Source: Promethearchaeota archaeon
GTDB lineage: Archaea; Asgardarchaeota; Lokiarchaeia; Sigyniarchaeales; SOKP01
Direction: 5' to 3'
NCBI GenBank assembly: GCA_019058295.1
Contig: JAHPZI010000028.1
Coordinates: 62,001 to 126,000 of the forward strand
Length of the DNA: 64,000 nt
Below are positions 35,521-44,830 of this stretch, in pieces (the stretch's first letter is position 1; each line of letters starts with the position of its first letter). The notes below the pieces were generated by a model. It had not been told where the DNA came from. It did not search any database and saw only the letters and a list, made by a program, of their open reading frames with translations. The position numbers and the translations under genes were made by a program.

Positions 35521-37248
35521 ATGGTTGTATCTCAGAAAAAAGGAAGTAAAAAAAAAAAGGAACTAGCACAAAGCGAAGAAAAAATTACAGAATTAGCGAA
35601 AATTGCATGGGCTAAAACTTTAAAAGAATTTTATTATCCACCATTAAATGAACCTAATTTTGTCTTTGATTACACTCATAAAGAGGGTTTTTATATAGAT
35701 CCCGATCATAAATGGCAAATTACTATGAATTTAGCAAATACTCCTTTATTTAGAGATGATAATGAGTATATTGATTATTTTCATATTATATCGCTTCACG
35801 AGGTCTCGCATTATCAAATAATACCTTATGATGGAACTATTAACGCCAAATTATTAAAAGCTGCGATGAAACGTGTGAATCAGAATTTTGCACCAATTGT
35901 GGTAAATGTGTTTGGAGATTTAGTAATAGATTTTAAATTATTTAAAAAATATCCGGATTTAATGTTATGGGAGGCTAAGAAGACCTACGAATTTATTATA
36001 AGTAGTAATAAAAATCAACTTAGTAGATTTACGAAATTCCTTTTCAGAGCCTACGAAAAAATGTGGGATGTAGAAATCTCACCTGATAACTCTCTTGACG
36101 AGATGGATTCTTTAGTAAAAAAGGTTATCAATGTAATTTTAAAAAATTTCGAGGACGAAACTAAATGGGAAGAAAAAGTATCAAAGATAGCCTATCATTT
36201 AAGAGGCCTAATTAACGATACTTTCACTTTAATAGGTCGAGGTGTACGATGTGATAAAGGAAAAGTTAAACGGAAAGCCCCTGGAAAAGGTGGAGGTATA
36301 GAATTCCCGGAAGATATTTTAGAACTTATGGATAATCCCTTAGAAAATAAAAACTCAGACAAATTGAAGAGAGATAATGAAGATGACTTAAGACAAAAAG
36401 CAGAGGATTTTGCTAAAGAAACACCTTATTCTGAGTTTGGAGCCCCTGCTGGGCAAGCTGGTATTTTAATTGATGGAAATCCATTAGCTACATGGTATCG
36501 CGGATTAGCAAAAAATCTCATAGAAATTCGAATATTCGAAGAGAAACTAGGGGGCGGACAAGTCCCTATTTGTCCAGAAGTATGGAAAATTGGAGATCCA
36601 ATTGAAGAATTAGATGTTGTTCAATCTCTATTGAATTCTCCAGTAATAATTCCCAATATCACAACACGGAAATGGATTTTTAAAGAAGGACCCGGACACT
36701 TAGAAGAAAAACAAATCCCGGATCTATTGATTGTCTTGGATTCGTCAGGATCAATGGGGTGGAACTATACAGCTAACACAAATAAAGGAAGAGGTGAATA
36801 TCATACTGCGTTAGTAGCCTCCTTCGCAGCACTTCACTTCGCAGCAACTAAAGGTGTTAAATTTAGTATAATAAACTTTTCAAATCGAGCAGATATCTGC
36901 CAATGGACTAACGATTATCAAAAAGCAGAAAGAACTTTGTTAAGATATCAAGGAGGTGGAACTGTTCTTCCGACTAAAGCCATTACAGCTCAATGTGACA
37001 AAGCTGAAAGAAAAGTTCTAATATTTATTATAACCGATTTTGGCATTTACAATTGGAGTGGTGCTAAAAAAAATATGATTAATTTGGCGAATAAAGGTCA
37101 TAAAACAGTTGGGTTCTTCATTGGAGCTTCGAATATACCAAAAAATAGATTTAAAGATATGCTTGACAAAGTTACATTTTATCCAATAAAAAATATTAAA
37201 GATTTAATTAATTTGGTAATAAAAGAAGTTAAAAAATATTATATATGA
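35521..37248 (+). CDS. VWA-domain protein with HExxH metallopeptidase-like domain (MoxR partner)
   Basis: Residues 1 to about 200 contain HEVSH (93-97), a HExxH zinc-peptidase motif, in the setting of the putative metallopeptidase domain (DUF2201 N-terminal type) that precedes VWA domains. The C-terminal von Willebrand A domain has the MIDAS motif DSSGSMG (407-413), followed by the GGGTVLPTKAI and ITDFG segments. Such proteins pair with MoxR ATPases in assembly or maturation of other complexes. The MoxR gene lies 6 kb upstream on the same strand and the two proteins have equal length (575), probably by chance. The intervening genes include a minus-strand block. Confidence 0.85.
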   Translation: MVVSQKKGSKKKKELAQSEEKITELAKIAWAKTLKEFYYPPLNEPNFVFDYTHKEGFYIDPDHKWQITMNLANTPLFRDDNEYIDYFHIISLHEVSHYQIIPYDGTINAKLLKAAMKRVNQNFAPIVVNVFGDLVIDFKLFKKYPDLMLWEAKKTYEFIISSNKNQLSRFTKFLFRAYEKMWDVEISPDNSLDEMDSLVKKVINVILKNFEDETKWEEKVSKIAYHLRGLINDTFTLIGRGVRCDKGKVKRKAPGKGGGIEFPEDILELMDNPLENKNSDKLKRDNEDDLRQKAEDFAKETPYSEFGAPAGQAGILIDGNPLATWYRGLAKNLIEIRIFEEKLGGGQVPICPEVWKIGDPIEELDVVQSLLNSPVIIPNITTRKWIFKEGPGHLEEKQIPDLLIVLDSSGSMGWNYTANTNKGRGEYHTALVASFAALHFAATKGVKFSIINFSNRADICQWTNDYQKAERTLLRYQGGGTVLPTKAITAQCDKAERKVLIFIITDFGIYNWSGAKKNMINLANKGHKTVGFFIGASNIPKNRFKDMLDKVTFYPIKNIKDLINLVIKEVKKYYI

Positions 37249-37256
37249 TATACCTA

Positions 37257-37826
37257 TTACATTAATTTTTTTAAGAGATTTTTAACAATATCATTATTTT
37301 CTTCTTTAATTTGAAAATAATCATAGAAATACTTAGTTAAAAATATTGTTTCTTCATTTTCAAAAATTAATTTTAATTTTTTAAGCCTTTCAATATTGTT
37401 ATAAACAGTTTTTGACCTTCCTCTTTTAGAATATAATTTTTTTAGCGTAGCAGATGGTTGCAAATAAGCAATAACAGCTAATGTTTTAATTTCGCTTTTT
37501 CTAAATAAATCGCCTCGAGTAAATTTTTCTATAGAATTGAGTATTGGATCCTTCACCTTCAATTGAAATCTTAAATTCGAAAATTCTACAATTTCAAGAG
37601 AAGTTTTAAATTTTTTATAATCGTCAGCGAGTTCTCGAATTAATTTTAATACAACTCTTTTTTTATTTTTAGGAAATATTTTATATATTTCTTCTGAAGA
37701 CAGAATTCTACGAGCCTTAAAAAGTGCTGCTTCAATTCTTCTTTTAATTTTATCTTGAGCTACCCTTTGAAGGCGAATCTTTTCTTCAGTTTCTAATGAA
37801 TAATGATATTCCTTAGGACTGAGCAA
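37257..37826 (-). CDS. scpB: Segregation and condensation protein B
   Basis: ScpB is the winged-helix subunit that binds the kleisin ScpA in the SMC-ScpAB condensin. The 189 residues show two winged-helix domains (IEAALFKARRILSSEEIYKIF; then FRKSEIKTLAVIAYLQP and the LKKLKLIFE wing), the latter containing the typical ALAVIAYxQP motif. It starts at TTG 37826, overlapping the last 14 nt of smc, so the two are translationally coupled. scpA is not in the window. Confidence 0.88.
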   Translation of the reverse strand: MLSPKEYHYSLETEEKIRLQRVAQDKIKRRIEAALFKARRILSSEEIYKIFPKNKKRVVLKLIRELADDYKKFKTSLEIVEFSNLRFQLKVKDPILNSIEKFTRGDLFRKSEIKTLAVIAYLQPSATLKKLYSKRGRSKTVYNNIERLKKLKLIFENEETIFLTKYFYDYFQIKEENNDIVKNLLKKLM

Positions 37827-40800
37827 TTTGTTCTAACGCCTCTTTGATGTTTAAATTAAGTACTTCTGTTAATCCATGGACATTTGAGACACCTAATAAG
37901 TGGTCTGTTTTTGTCATTGTCACATCACGATGAGTTATTAAGATAAATTGAGATTTTTCTGACAATTCTTTTATCATTGAAGCAACATGGTTAGCATTAT
38001 TTTCGTCAAAAGCAGCATCAATTTCGTCCAAAATATAATAGGGAGAAGGTATGGCCATTTGGATTCCCAAGATTAATGCAACCACAGTTAGCGTCTTTTC
38101 TCCACCGGACATTGATTGAGTCAAACACCATTTCTTTCCTCCGGGTCTTGCAATTATTTTAACACCTCCTGCGAAGGGATCCTCTTGATTCTCTAATTTT
38201 AATTTAGCTTCCCCACCAGGAGATAATTTGGCAAATATCTCTTTAAAACGATCGTTTATCCCATTGAATGTATTAAGAAAGGTATTTTTCTTTTCAAGTT
38301 CAATTCTTTCTATAAATTCTAAAATCGATATTCTTTCATCTACTACAATCTCATGTTTCTCAATAAGCTCATCGTATCTCTCTTTAATTTTATCGTATTT
38401 TGTTATTGCTCTCATATTAATAGGTTCTAATTGTTGCTTAATTTCGACACATTCATTTATAATATTAGATAATTTATCTTTAGAAAAAGATAAGAGATTT
38501 TGAATTTTTTCTAACTCTTCGTTGCTTATGTGATAATTTTCTTCCAGCTCATCTTTCTGAGATTTTATATTCTGTAAATTGATTTCTAAAGTGTTTATCT
38601 TAATATTTTTTGGAACAATCTTTGATTTTAAATCTTCTATTTCAGTATTGAGTTTCGTTTGAGATAATAACAACTCTTCCCTTTTTGAATAAAATTGTCC
38701 AACAACTTCATTTTTCTTTAATAATTCAGATTCCAATCCTTTAATAGTTGTTTCAATATCAACTAATTCTTTTTCAAGAGATTCGAGCTTAAAAGTATTA
38801 TCTTTGATCTCTTCTTGGGAATTATTTATGGTAGATTCTATTTCAGATTCCCGATTATTTATTACATCTTCTAATTGAGTTCTTAGTTTAGTTACCTCTA
38901 AATTAATTTGCATATAATCTTTTTCTAATTCGGCAATGTTCTTTCTTAAATTGTTGATTTTTTTGGTGAAATCATTATCTTCAAGCAAGGAAATCTTAGA
39001 TTTAAGTTCATTTTCATCATTCATTAATTCAGATAAAATTTGCTCTATATCATTTAATTTCAATTGTTCAGTTTGTAATTTTTCTTCAATATTTTTAATT
39101 TCGGTCTTTATTTCTTCAATTTTAACAATATAATCTTTTAATTCCTCTTCCTTTCTTAAAAAATTGTCTTTTAATACTGCTAATTTTTTTCTTACTTCAC
39201 TTAATTCATTATTAGCTGAAATCTTACTTTTATAACTTAAAGCAATTTGCTTATCAATATTCTTTAATTTTTTCAAATAGGATTCTTCTTCTCTTTTTAA
39301 TTGATTTAACTCTGTTTCCAATTTTGGTATTTTCGATTCCTCCTGTGATATAAAACCTCCTCTCATTGATTGTTTAAACGTGCCACCCGTCATCAAATTC
39401 GACATTTCTACAACGTCCCCGTTTAAAGTTACTTTTCTAGCTTTTATATCTAATTTTGAAGCAGTTTCAATATCAGAAACCACAATAGTTCTTCCAAAAA
39501 CGAATTCAAAAGCTTTTTTAAACAAATCATCGAATTGAATTAAATCTACAGCTCTTCCAATTACATTTTCGTTGTTATTTAAATCATAATTGATGCTATT
39601 AGTTTTTATCTTATCTAAAGGTATAAAAGAAGCACGACCAATTTTCTTCTTCTTAAGAAAATTTATACATTGTTTTGCTGTTGCTTGATTTTCAACTACA
39701 ATATAATTAAATTTATTCCCGCCTGCTATTTGAAGTGCAGTATTATACTCTTCTCTTGTTTTTCCTAACTGAGCAATAGTGCCATAAATGGTTCCTGAAA
39801 TTTTGAGTTTAGAAGATAATTCTCTCTCATTTTTCAATCTTAAAATCGCTTCTAATGCCTTGTTTGATGATAATTTTTGGATTACTTTTATTTTACTCTT
39901 AAGAGATATTAGTTTCTCATGCTTTTCATTTATTATAGATTGAATTTCTTTTAATTTTTTTTCTAAATTTTGCTTTTTACTTTCTAAATCATTAAAACTA
40001 AGGTTATTTTCAGGATTTTCCTTATAATTCTTTTCTTCCAAATCCAATCTCTTTATTTCTTGTTTTATCTTTTCAATCTCTTCATTAAGAACATCTACTC
40101 TATTTACTTTATTACTTAAATTATCTTTAGAACTTTCTAATTTATTTGTTAAAACCTTAATTTCAGATTTTATCTCACTTTTTATTTCATTTTTTTCTGC
40201 AATATTATTTTTTAGAGATTCAAGATTTTCTTGAAAACCTTTATATTTAGAATCAAATTCTTTAGTTTGCTCTTCGCTATGGTATAATTCTTCTTTTAAC
40301 GATTGGAGATTTTCCTTAATTTCCTTTTTCTCTTTCTTCTTAGCCATCAAATTATTTTGAATAATTTTTTTGGTTTCTTCAAGTTCCTCTTTTTTCTTAA
40401 AAGAATCTATTAAATTTTTTTTTAGTTTTAATATTTCTTTTTGAAAATTTTCCTTCTGCGTTTCTTTTTTAGCAATATCAGTTTTCAACTTATTTAGTTT
40501 TAGAGTTAGTTCTTTCAATTCATTTGTTTGAAGTTTTTTAATCTCTTCATTGATTTTATCCAACTCAACAGCAATTTTACTCAAATCTTCTCTTTTTTCT
40601 AGAAGATTATAATTAATTTCTTGAATTTCTTTTATCAAAGTTTCCTTTTTAGCGATAAATCTATCAATCTGTTTTTCAAAATCTCTCAATTTTAAAATAA
40701 TAAGAGCATTTTCAGCGTTTTTTTGCTTTGAATCGTGTTCTTGATATTTTAAGGCGTCATCTTTTTCTTTTTCTAAGGAATCTAATTGAATTGATAGTTC

Positions 40801-41400
40801 ATTTAGTAAAAGAGTAATTTTAGAGATATTTTCTTCTACTTTGGCTAAATCTTTTTCTGCTTTTTCTTTCTTTTCATTATACGAAGCGATTCCGGAAATA
40901 TCTTCAATTAATCCCCTGCGTTCGTTGTTATTCATTGTTATAAGTCTAAAGAGTTCTCCTTGCAAAATAAGATTAGACGAGTTTGGTAATAACCCTGCTA
41001 AATCCAAAATATCTTGTAGTTCTCTCCTCGTAATAACTTTATCATTTAAAAAATATTTTCCTTTACCATCAATATATATCTTTCTCGAAACCTTTACTGT
41101 ATTGCTTTCAACTGGGATGGAAAAAATTCTGTCAGAATTATCGAAAACCACATCTACCCTTGCATATTTAGAAGGAGTCCCTCCATTACTGCCTCCGTTA
41201 CATATTAAGTCTTTTATATTATTTACTCTCATTTTGTTTCCGGATAATTCTCCTATTGCAAATACAAACGCATCTAAGATGTTGGATTTCCCACTTCCAT
41301 TTGAGCCAACTATTGAAGTAAACCCTTTGCTAAAATTGATTTTTGTTTTTTCTTTAAAGCTTTTAAAGCCTTCACAAATTAAAGATTTTATATACACCAT
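37813..41400 (-). CDS. smc: Chromosome segregation protein SMC
   Basis: The 1195 residues have the complete SMC layout. The N-terminal ATPase half carries the Walker A GSNGSGKSNILDA (about 33-45). Two long coiled-coil arms (about 170-500 and 690-1010) flank a hinge (about 515-680; GTIYGTIAQLGKTREEYNTA and the Gly-rich VTLNGDVVEMSNLMTGG). The C-terminal half has the ABC signature TQSMSGGEKTL and Walker B YILDEIDAAFDENN. The protein compacts and segregates DNA with ScpA and ScpB. Its start is ATG 41400. It lies directly upstream of scpB. Confidence 0.96.
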   Translation of the reverse strand: MVYIKSLICEGFKSFKEKTKINFSKGFTSIVGSNGSGKSNILDAFVFAIGELSGNKMRVNNIKDLICNGGSNGGTPSKYARVDVVFDNSDRIFSIPVESNTVKVSRKIYIDGKGKYFLNDKVITRRELQDILDLAGLLPNSSNLILQGELFRLITMNNNERRGLIEDISGIASYNEKKEKAEKDLAKVEENISKITLLLNELSIQLDSLEKEKDDALKYQEHDSKQKNAENALIILKLRDFEKQIDRFIAKKETLIKEIQEINYNLLEKREDLSKIAVELDKINEEIKKLQTNELKELTLKLNKLKTDIAKKETQKENFQKEILKLKKNLIDSFKKKEELEETKKIIQNNLMAKKKEKKEIKENLQSLKEELYHSEEQTKEFDSKYKGFQENLESLKNNIAEKNEIKSEIKSEIKVLTNKLESSKDNLSNKVNRVDVLNEEIEKIKQEIKRLDLEEKNYKENPENNLSFNDLESKKQNLEKKLKEIQSIINEKHEKLISLKSKIKVIQKLSSNKALEAILRLKNERELSSKLKISGTIYGTIAQLGKTREEYNTALQIAGGNKFNYIVVENQATAKQCINFLKKKKIGRASFIPLDKIKTNSINYDLNNNENVIGRAVDLIQFDDLFKKAFEFVFGRTIVVSDIETASKLDIKARKVTLNGDVVEMSNLMTGGTFKQSMRGGFISQEESKIPKLETELNQLKREEESYLKKLKNIDKQIALSYKSKISANNELSEVRKKLAVLKDNFLRKEEELKDYIVKIEEIKTEIKNIEEKLQTEQLKLNDIEQILSELMNDENELKSKISLLEDNDFTKKINNLRKNIAELEKDYMQINLEVTKLRTQLEDVINNRESEIESTINNSQEEIKDNTFKLESLEKELVDIETTIKGLESELLKKNEVVGQFYSKREELLLSQTKLNTEIEDLKSKIVPKNIKINTLEINLQNIKSQKDELEENYHISNEELEKIQNLLSFSKDKLSNIINECVEIKQQLEPINMRAITKYDKIKERYDELIEKHEIVVDERISILEFIERIELEKKNTFLNTFNGINDRFKEIFAKLSPGGEAKLKLENQEDPFAGGVKIIARPGGKKWCLTQSMSGGEKTLTVVALILGIQMAIPSPYYILDEIDAAFDENNANHVASMIKELSEKSQFILITHRDVTMTKTDHLLGVSNVHGLTEVLNLNIKEALEQIAQS

Positions 41401-41700
41401 TGTTAAAATAAAAAATTATTTTTTTGAGAGGTTTTATATATTTCTCCAATTATAGCTGAGAAATATCTACATATATATATCAATAATATAACTATTTCAT
41501 TTCAATTGGAGTAATATTTAGATATTATCTCTTGGATTTATTTGTTAGATAAAAATTTAAGCATTTAAGAATCACAATTAACCTTAGATAGTATAATTGT
41601 CAATTTTTTTAAAAAAATTAAAATATTAAGATGATTAAATTATATTTGTATCGATTTTCATATATATATTCTTATAAAATAGAATTTAGTACAAATACTA
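41401..41700 (+). other. Intergenic stretch between divergent genes, no gene seen
   Basis: The 300 nt separate the divergent smc and the 129-residue protein gene and should hold both promoters. It is almost wholly A and T. TATA-like runs occur near 41470-41485 and 41660-41670. I see no coding frame or RNA gene. Confidence 0.45.
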
Positions 41701-42090
41701 ATGTCAAATAATAGCGATCTTGGTTCAAATGAAGATAACGGATTAGAAATTAATTTACTTAAGTGGTTGGAACAACTCAAAGAATATAGAAAAGCAGAAT
41801 CAGAAAAAATAACAACCCAACCAGAAGAAACATCAAATGTTGACTTAAAAGAAATGATTAATGTTGCTGCTTATTTTTTATCACAAAACCAGTTGAGTTA
41901 TAATGACTTATGTTGGCTGCTCGCTGAAAAGCAACTTATAATTCAAAAGGGCGATGAAAATGTTTCTGTAGAAGAAATTCGGAAGAAAGCTGAAGAGATA
42001 TTTCGCTCATCTTGTACTTACGATGAACTATGTTGGTTGATATCAGAACTTAAAATTTTAATAGAAAAAAAATTATTGGAAATAGGTTAA
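41701..42090 (+). CDS. Small protein with two copies of a YxxLCWL motif, 129 aa
   Basis: No family is recognised. The protein contains an internal duplication: YNDLCWLLAEKQLII (residues 67-81) and YDELCWLISELKILI (107-121). The first 45 residues are acidic and probably disordered. The helical repeats could pair as a dimerising module. The ATG at 41701 is the first in frame. Confidence 0.6.
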   Translation: MSNNSDLGSNEDNGLEINLLKWLEQLKEYRKAESEKITTQPEETSNVDLKEMINVAAYFLSQNQLSYNDLCWLLAEKQLIIQKGDENVSVEEIRKKAEEIFRSSCTYDELCWLISELKILIEKKLLEIG

Positions 42091-42142
42091 ATTTGATTAG
42101 ATTTCACTAGCAAAGTGAAAAATATAATACATGCAATTTCAG

Positions 42143-42799
42143 TTATTGCATTAATTCCTCTATTTCTTTATCTGAGAGAAATCCTTTGATTTCTATCAAT
42201 TCTTGGATTTTTTTTAGAACTTTGGGGGCCTTACTCATCTCTGATTTTTCTGCCTCAAGAGCCTCAAGTTTTTTGTTCAGTGCATCCATTTCATCCCCTT
42301 TTTTTAAAAGATCATTATTGATATTTTCAACTTCTTTATCTTTTTGCTTTAAAATATTTTTAATGTCTTCAATTTCTTTATCTTTTTGTTTTAGAGGGCT
42401 TTCTAAATTCGCTATCTTACTCTTAAGATTTTCTATTTCTTTATCTTTATTTTCTACTGTTTGTTTAAGATCCGCTTCCTTGTCATTAGAGTTTTTTAAG
42501 CTGCTTTCGAAATCGGCACTTTTTGATTCTAAATCGGCTCTTTTTTTTTCTAAATCTTTTATTTTATTTTCTAAATCTGCTATTTTTTTTTCTAAATTAG
42601 ATATTTCATTAGAATTTTCTGATTTAATTTTATCAATTTCTTTATTAGAATCAAGTTTCTGTTTTTCAATATCCTTTTTTGAACTTGATAATTGTTTTTC
42701 TAAATCAGTAATTTTTGCCCTAAGATCTAGTAAGGCTCTTCCATCAACCTTTTGTTTGGCGTCAGGCTTTTCTTCAATGCGTGACCAATCAATAGTCAT
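42143..42799 (-). CDS. Coiled-coil protein, 218 aa
   Basis: Residues 25-180 form one continuous coiled coil with regular spacing of Leu and repeated LEKKIADLENKIKDLEKK and IENLKSKIANLESPLK motifs; several repeats are 7- or 11-residue units. The C-terminus (about 190-218: KIQELIEIKGFLSDKEIEELM) looks like a small helical domain. It converges with the 129-residue protein gene; no enzyme motif is present. A scaffold or tether role is likely. Low complexity makes homology searches unreliable. Confidence 0.65.
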   Translation of the reverse strand: MTIDWSRIEEKPDAKQKVDGRALLDLRAKITDLEKQLSSSKKDIEKQKLDSNKEIDKIKSENSNEISNLEKKIADLENKIKDLEKKRADLESKSADFESSLKNSNDKEADLKQTVENKDKEIENLKSKIANLESPLKQKDKEIEDIKNILKQKDKEVENINNDLLKKGDEMDALNKKLEALEAEKSEMSKAPKVLKKIQELIEIKGFLSDKEIEELMQ

Positions 42800-42894
42800 T
42801 TTTTTTTCAACCTTTTATTAGATTAAATATTTTAATTAATATATGTCATTTTATTTAATATTAAATTAAAATTATATATACAAATTTAAAAAAA

Positions 42895-43725
42895 CTATCT
42901 TTTTTTTTTATAAATTTGAATAGCTTTTTCATTTAGGAATTTTCCCTTTTTATTAATTAATTTAATACAGTCAATAATTATTGGTTTTCCATAATTTCTT
43001 TTGAATTCCTTAATAATAACGTTTTTAATTAATTTTTTAGTTTTTCTGTATTTTTTATAATCATAAGGATTTTCTTTTAAATAAATTTGGATATAACTTA
43101 AAATTTGATTCTTCAATGAGTTTTTAACATTTTTATCATAAAATCTAGCAATTCTAAAATTGTTAAAATTAGTACATAATAAATTCCAATTAGGAATAAA
43201 AGTGAAATTAGAGTTTCTGAAATAATAATATTCGAAACCGCTCTGTATTATTTTATCTGTTTTTTTATCTGAAAGGGAATAGTGTAAAGCATATGGTGCA
43301 GAGATTTTACTTTTTGAGTGGGTTACATTTACGTAATAAACTCTCCCGCCATATATTTTATGAAGAAATTTCTCTACTGGATTTATTCTTACATTTTTTT
43401 TGTGTTCGGGAAATTTAGGGCTTGCGACACATTTTCCTTTACCGTGTAAAATCCAGAGTACATATATTTTTTGTTGATTATATTCCTTTGTTCTTTTGAC
43501 AATCTCTTTAATTGAAATTCTGGATTGCTGGATTTCAACAACTATTTCTTGGCCATTTTTCAGTTTAAAATAAACGTCTGCTCTACGATTTTTAACATAT
43601 TTTTCAGTAGAGCTTTCAGCTATATTAAAATTTCTTTCTGATACATATTTAAAGATTAATTGCTTAATCGATTTGTGATAAAACGACTCAGATTTTTTAT
43701 CTAGCAGGATACTTAGATCATCCAT
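42895..43725 (-). CDS. CoiA-like nuclease-fold protein
   Basis: Residues 45-72 read KNRRADVYFKLKNGQEIVVE followed by IQQS, matching the CoiA-type PD-(D/E)xK core with Asp50 and the Glu64-x-Gln66 pair. A preceding helix (FYHKSIKQLIFKYVSE) matches the N-terminal helix. CoiA proteins act in bacterial competence and are widespread as small nuclease-like proteins; archaeal occurrences are known but poorly studied. Residues 90-276 are Lys/Asn/Tyr-rich with no recognised domain. The very high A+T content suggests a different history from the housekeeping neighbours. Confidence 0.65.
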   Translation of the reverse strand: MDDLSILLDKKSESFYHKSIKQLIFKYVSERNFNIAESSTEKYVKNRRADVYFKLKNGQEIVVEIQQSRISIKEIVKRTKEYNQQKIYVLWILHGKGKCVASPKFPEHKKNVRINPVEKFLHKIYGGRVYYVNVTHSKSKISAPYALHYSLSDKKTDKIIQSGFEYYYFRNSNFTFIPNWNLLCTNFNNFRIARFYDKNVKNSLKNQILSYIQIYLKENPYDYKKYRKTKKLIKNVIIKEFKRNYGKPIIIDCIKLINKKGKFLNEKAIQIYKKKR

Positions 43726-43968
43726 AGAATATCATTTATTCTGTCAAGTGCATTAATGAAAATTGATACAAATATTATTTAATTCTCATGAGTTCAGAGA
43801 TTTAATAAAAAATTATTGAGTTTGAAATGTGTTTCTTCTATATATAATCAAAAGAAACAGAAAAATGTCATTTTTAAAAAAATTTTTCTTTATATATTGT
43901 GGATTTATTAGGAAATTAACTCACTGTCCTTTTTTAAAAAATATATTGTATTAATAAAATTGATAAAT

Positions 43969-44661
43969 ATGACAAATAATCATAGTCAAAGTTTTTTTGG
44001 CCAAGCAACAGGATTAACAATAAATAGTACTTTAAAAGATGATCCTTTCATTTTTTTAAAGTGTATTAAAAAGAAACCTGATGGAACATGGGAAAAACCT
44101 TCACAAGGAGAAGGAAAAACCATTAAACTTTCTCTAGATGAGATGGTTATGATTTTAAAAGTCTTAAAACGCAAGATTGAATCGTGGTCAAGTTTTCACT
44201 CCTATAAAGAAAATAAAACTCAGATTTCTTTCAGTTGGGAGGGGAATGATGGACATAAGCTTTGGATTAATATTGGAAATTATTCAAAATTACTAGGCGA
44301 AGCTCAAATTGAAATATTTAAATTACTATTGAAACATCTAATTAAAGAAAAAATTGAATTTGCTACCATTTCTAACATATCTAAACAAAGAACTATAAAT
44401 GATCCAGAAAATGAAGATTTTAAACCTACAATTATGAATAATTCTGTTATAAAAGAACAGATGTCTGAAAGTAAAAAAGCTGAAATTATTGGGTCAATTA
44501 AGGCTGAAACAGGTAAAGCAATATTACTTGTTTTTAATAATGGGCAAGAGGCATGGATTCCAAAATCAACAATTTATTCGAATTATAAGCCTGAAATAGG
44601 ATTAAATCAAACTTTTCTGACAGAAAACTGGATTTTAAAAAGAAATAATATCTCAACATAA
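43969..44661 (+). CDS. Hypothetical protein with C-terminal WIPKS-type module
   Basis: The N-terminal half (residues about 20-115; SLDEMVMILKVLKRKIESW, KLWINIGNYSKLLGEAQIEI) looks like a small alpha/beta fold. The C-terminal part GSIKAETGKAILLVFNNGQE followed by AWIPKS matches a short module seen in many archaeal and phage proteins, sometimes near nucleic-acid-binding domains. No catalytic motif is seen. A TTG at 43960 three codons upstream is also in frame; I prefer ATG 43969. Confidence 0.55.
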   Translation: MTNNHSQSFFGQATGLTINSTLKDDPFIFLKCIKKKPDGTWEKPSQGEGKTIKLSLDEMVMILKVLKRKIESWSSFHSYKENKTQISFSWEGNDGHKLWINIGNYSKLLGEAQIEIFKLLLKHLIKEKIEFATISNISKQRTINDPENEDFKPTIMNNSVIKEQMSESKKAEIIGSIKAETGKAILLVFNNGQEAWIPKSTIYSNYKPEIGLNQTFLTENWILKRNNIST

Positions 44662-44830
44662 TAAATTTAAAAAAAATCCATAATGTTATGCTCCTAATTT
44701 TCAATTTGATAATGATTCTGTTATTTTATAGATATATTTATTTAAATTTATCATTAATATTCAAAATTAACAAAATTTTATTAATACAGACAGATATAAT
44801 AAACCAAATATTAGCCTTTCTCTATATTTT

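Noticed and set aside
40841..41455. Plus-strand 204-codon frame opposite the smc start
   Set aside because: It is antisense to the conserved ATPase head of SMC and has no family-like features.
42186..42821. Plus-strand 211-codon frame opposite the coiled-coil gene
   Set aside because: It is the antisense shadow of a repetitive coiled-coil gene and reads as Ser/Phe/Leu-rich low complexity.
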